From Gossypium raimondii (taxonomy: Eukaryota > Streptophyta > Magnoliopsida > Malvales > Malvaceae), in NCBI RefSeq assembly GCF_025698545.1, contig NC_068565.1, positions 992,001 to 1,056,000 of the forward strand: a stretch of 64,000 nucleotides of DNA, written 5' to 3'. The notes beneath the pieces are model-generated. The model ran no database searches. It was not told the DNA's origin and saw only the letters and a program-made list of their open reading frames with translations. Position numbers and translations under genes: made by a program. The stretch's first letter is position 1, and each line of letters opens with the position of its first letter. Below, piece after piece: positions 58,887-64,000 of this stretch.

Positions 58887-64000
<5,114 letters not shown>

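Overview
This is nuclear DNA of a eudicot plant. Genes are split by short introns with GT..AG borders in AT-rich sequence, and the gaps and introns are full of small terminal-inverted-repeat elements, a tRNA-type SINE, a LINE remnant and (TTA)n runs. The protein set (DUF26 receptor kinase, plastid J-domain/ferredoxin protein, MAP3K-epsilon, plant-type eIF4A-III with DESD) is plant-specific. From remembered repeat sequences, such as the GTTTGGATGGGCG foldback family, I suspect Malvaceae, probably cotton (Gossypium); that part is inference.

Layout, left to right: the 5' part of a TRM11-type tRNA guanosine methyltransferase (minus, cut by the left edge); prefoldin subunit 5 (minus); a 4-kb repeat-rich gap with a TIR element, SINEs, microsatellites, a LINE RNase H remnant and a large inverted repeat; a BIG BROTHER-like RING-H2 E3 ligase (plus); a plastid J-domain/4Fe-4S/membrane-anchored protein, DJC76 type (plus); YLS8/DIM1, a U5 snRNP thioredoxin-fold protein (minus); an intracellular LysM protein (minus); nucleolin (minus); cytosolic glutamine synthetase GS1 (plus); a gap with nested elements; MAP3K-epsilon (plus); eIF4A-III (minus); and a DUF26 cysteine-rich receptor-like kinase (minus, cut by the right edge, so its N-terminus is missing).

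I built every gene model by hand from splice borders and reading phase. All complete models stay in frame and reach family-typical lengths: prefoldin 5 157 aa, RING 287, DJC76-like 471, YLS8 142, LysM 377, nucleolin 639, GS1 356, MAP3K-epsilon 1390, eIF4A-III 405. They do not form one pathway. Several are housekeeping genes of RNA and protein handling (tRNA modification, U5 snRNP, exon junction complex helicase, nucleolin, prefoldin); the others serve nitrogen assimilation, signalling and plastid function.

I looked for an undescribed system and did not find a convincing one. The most informative items are the run of in-phase acidic-module exons in nucleolin, a GC-AG intron in eIF4A-III, a 21-bp microexon in the MAP3K, a foldback element with pyrimidine-rich arms at 8.6-9.5 kb, and the number of small mobile elements inside introns.
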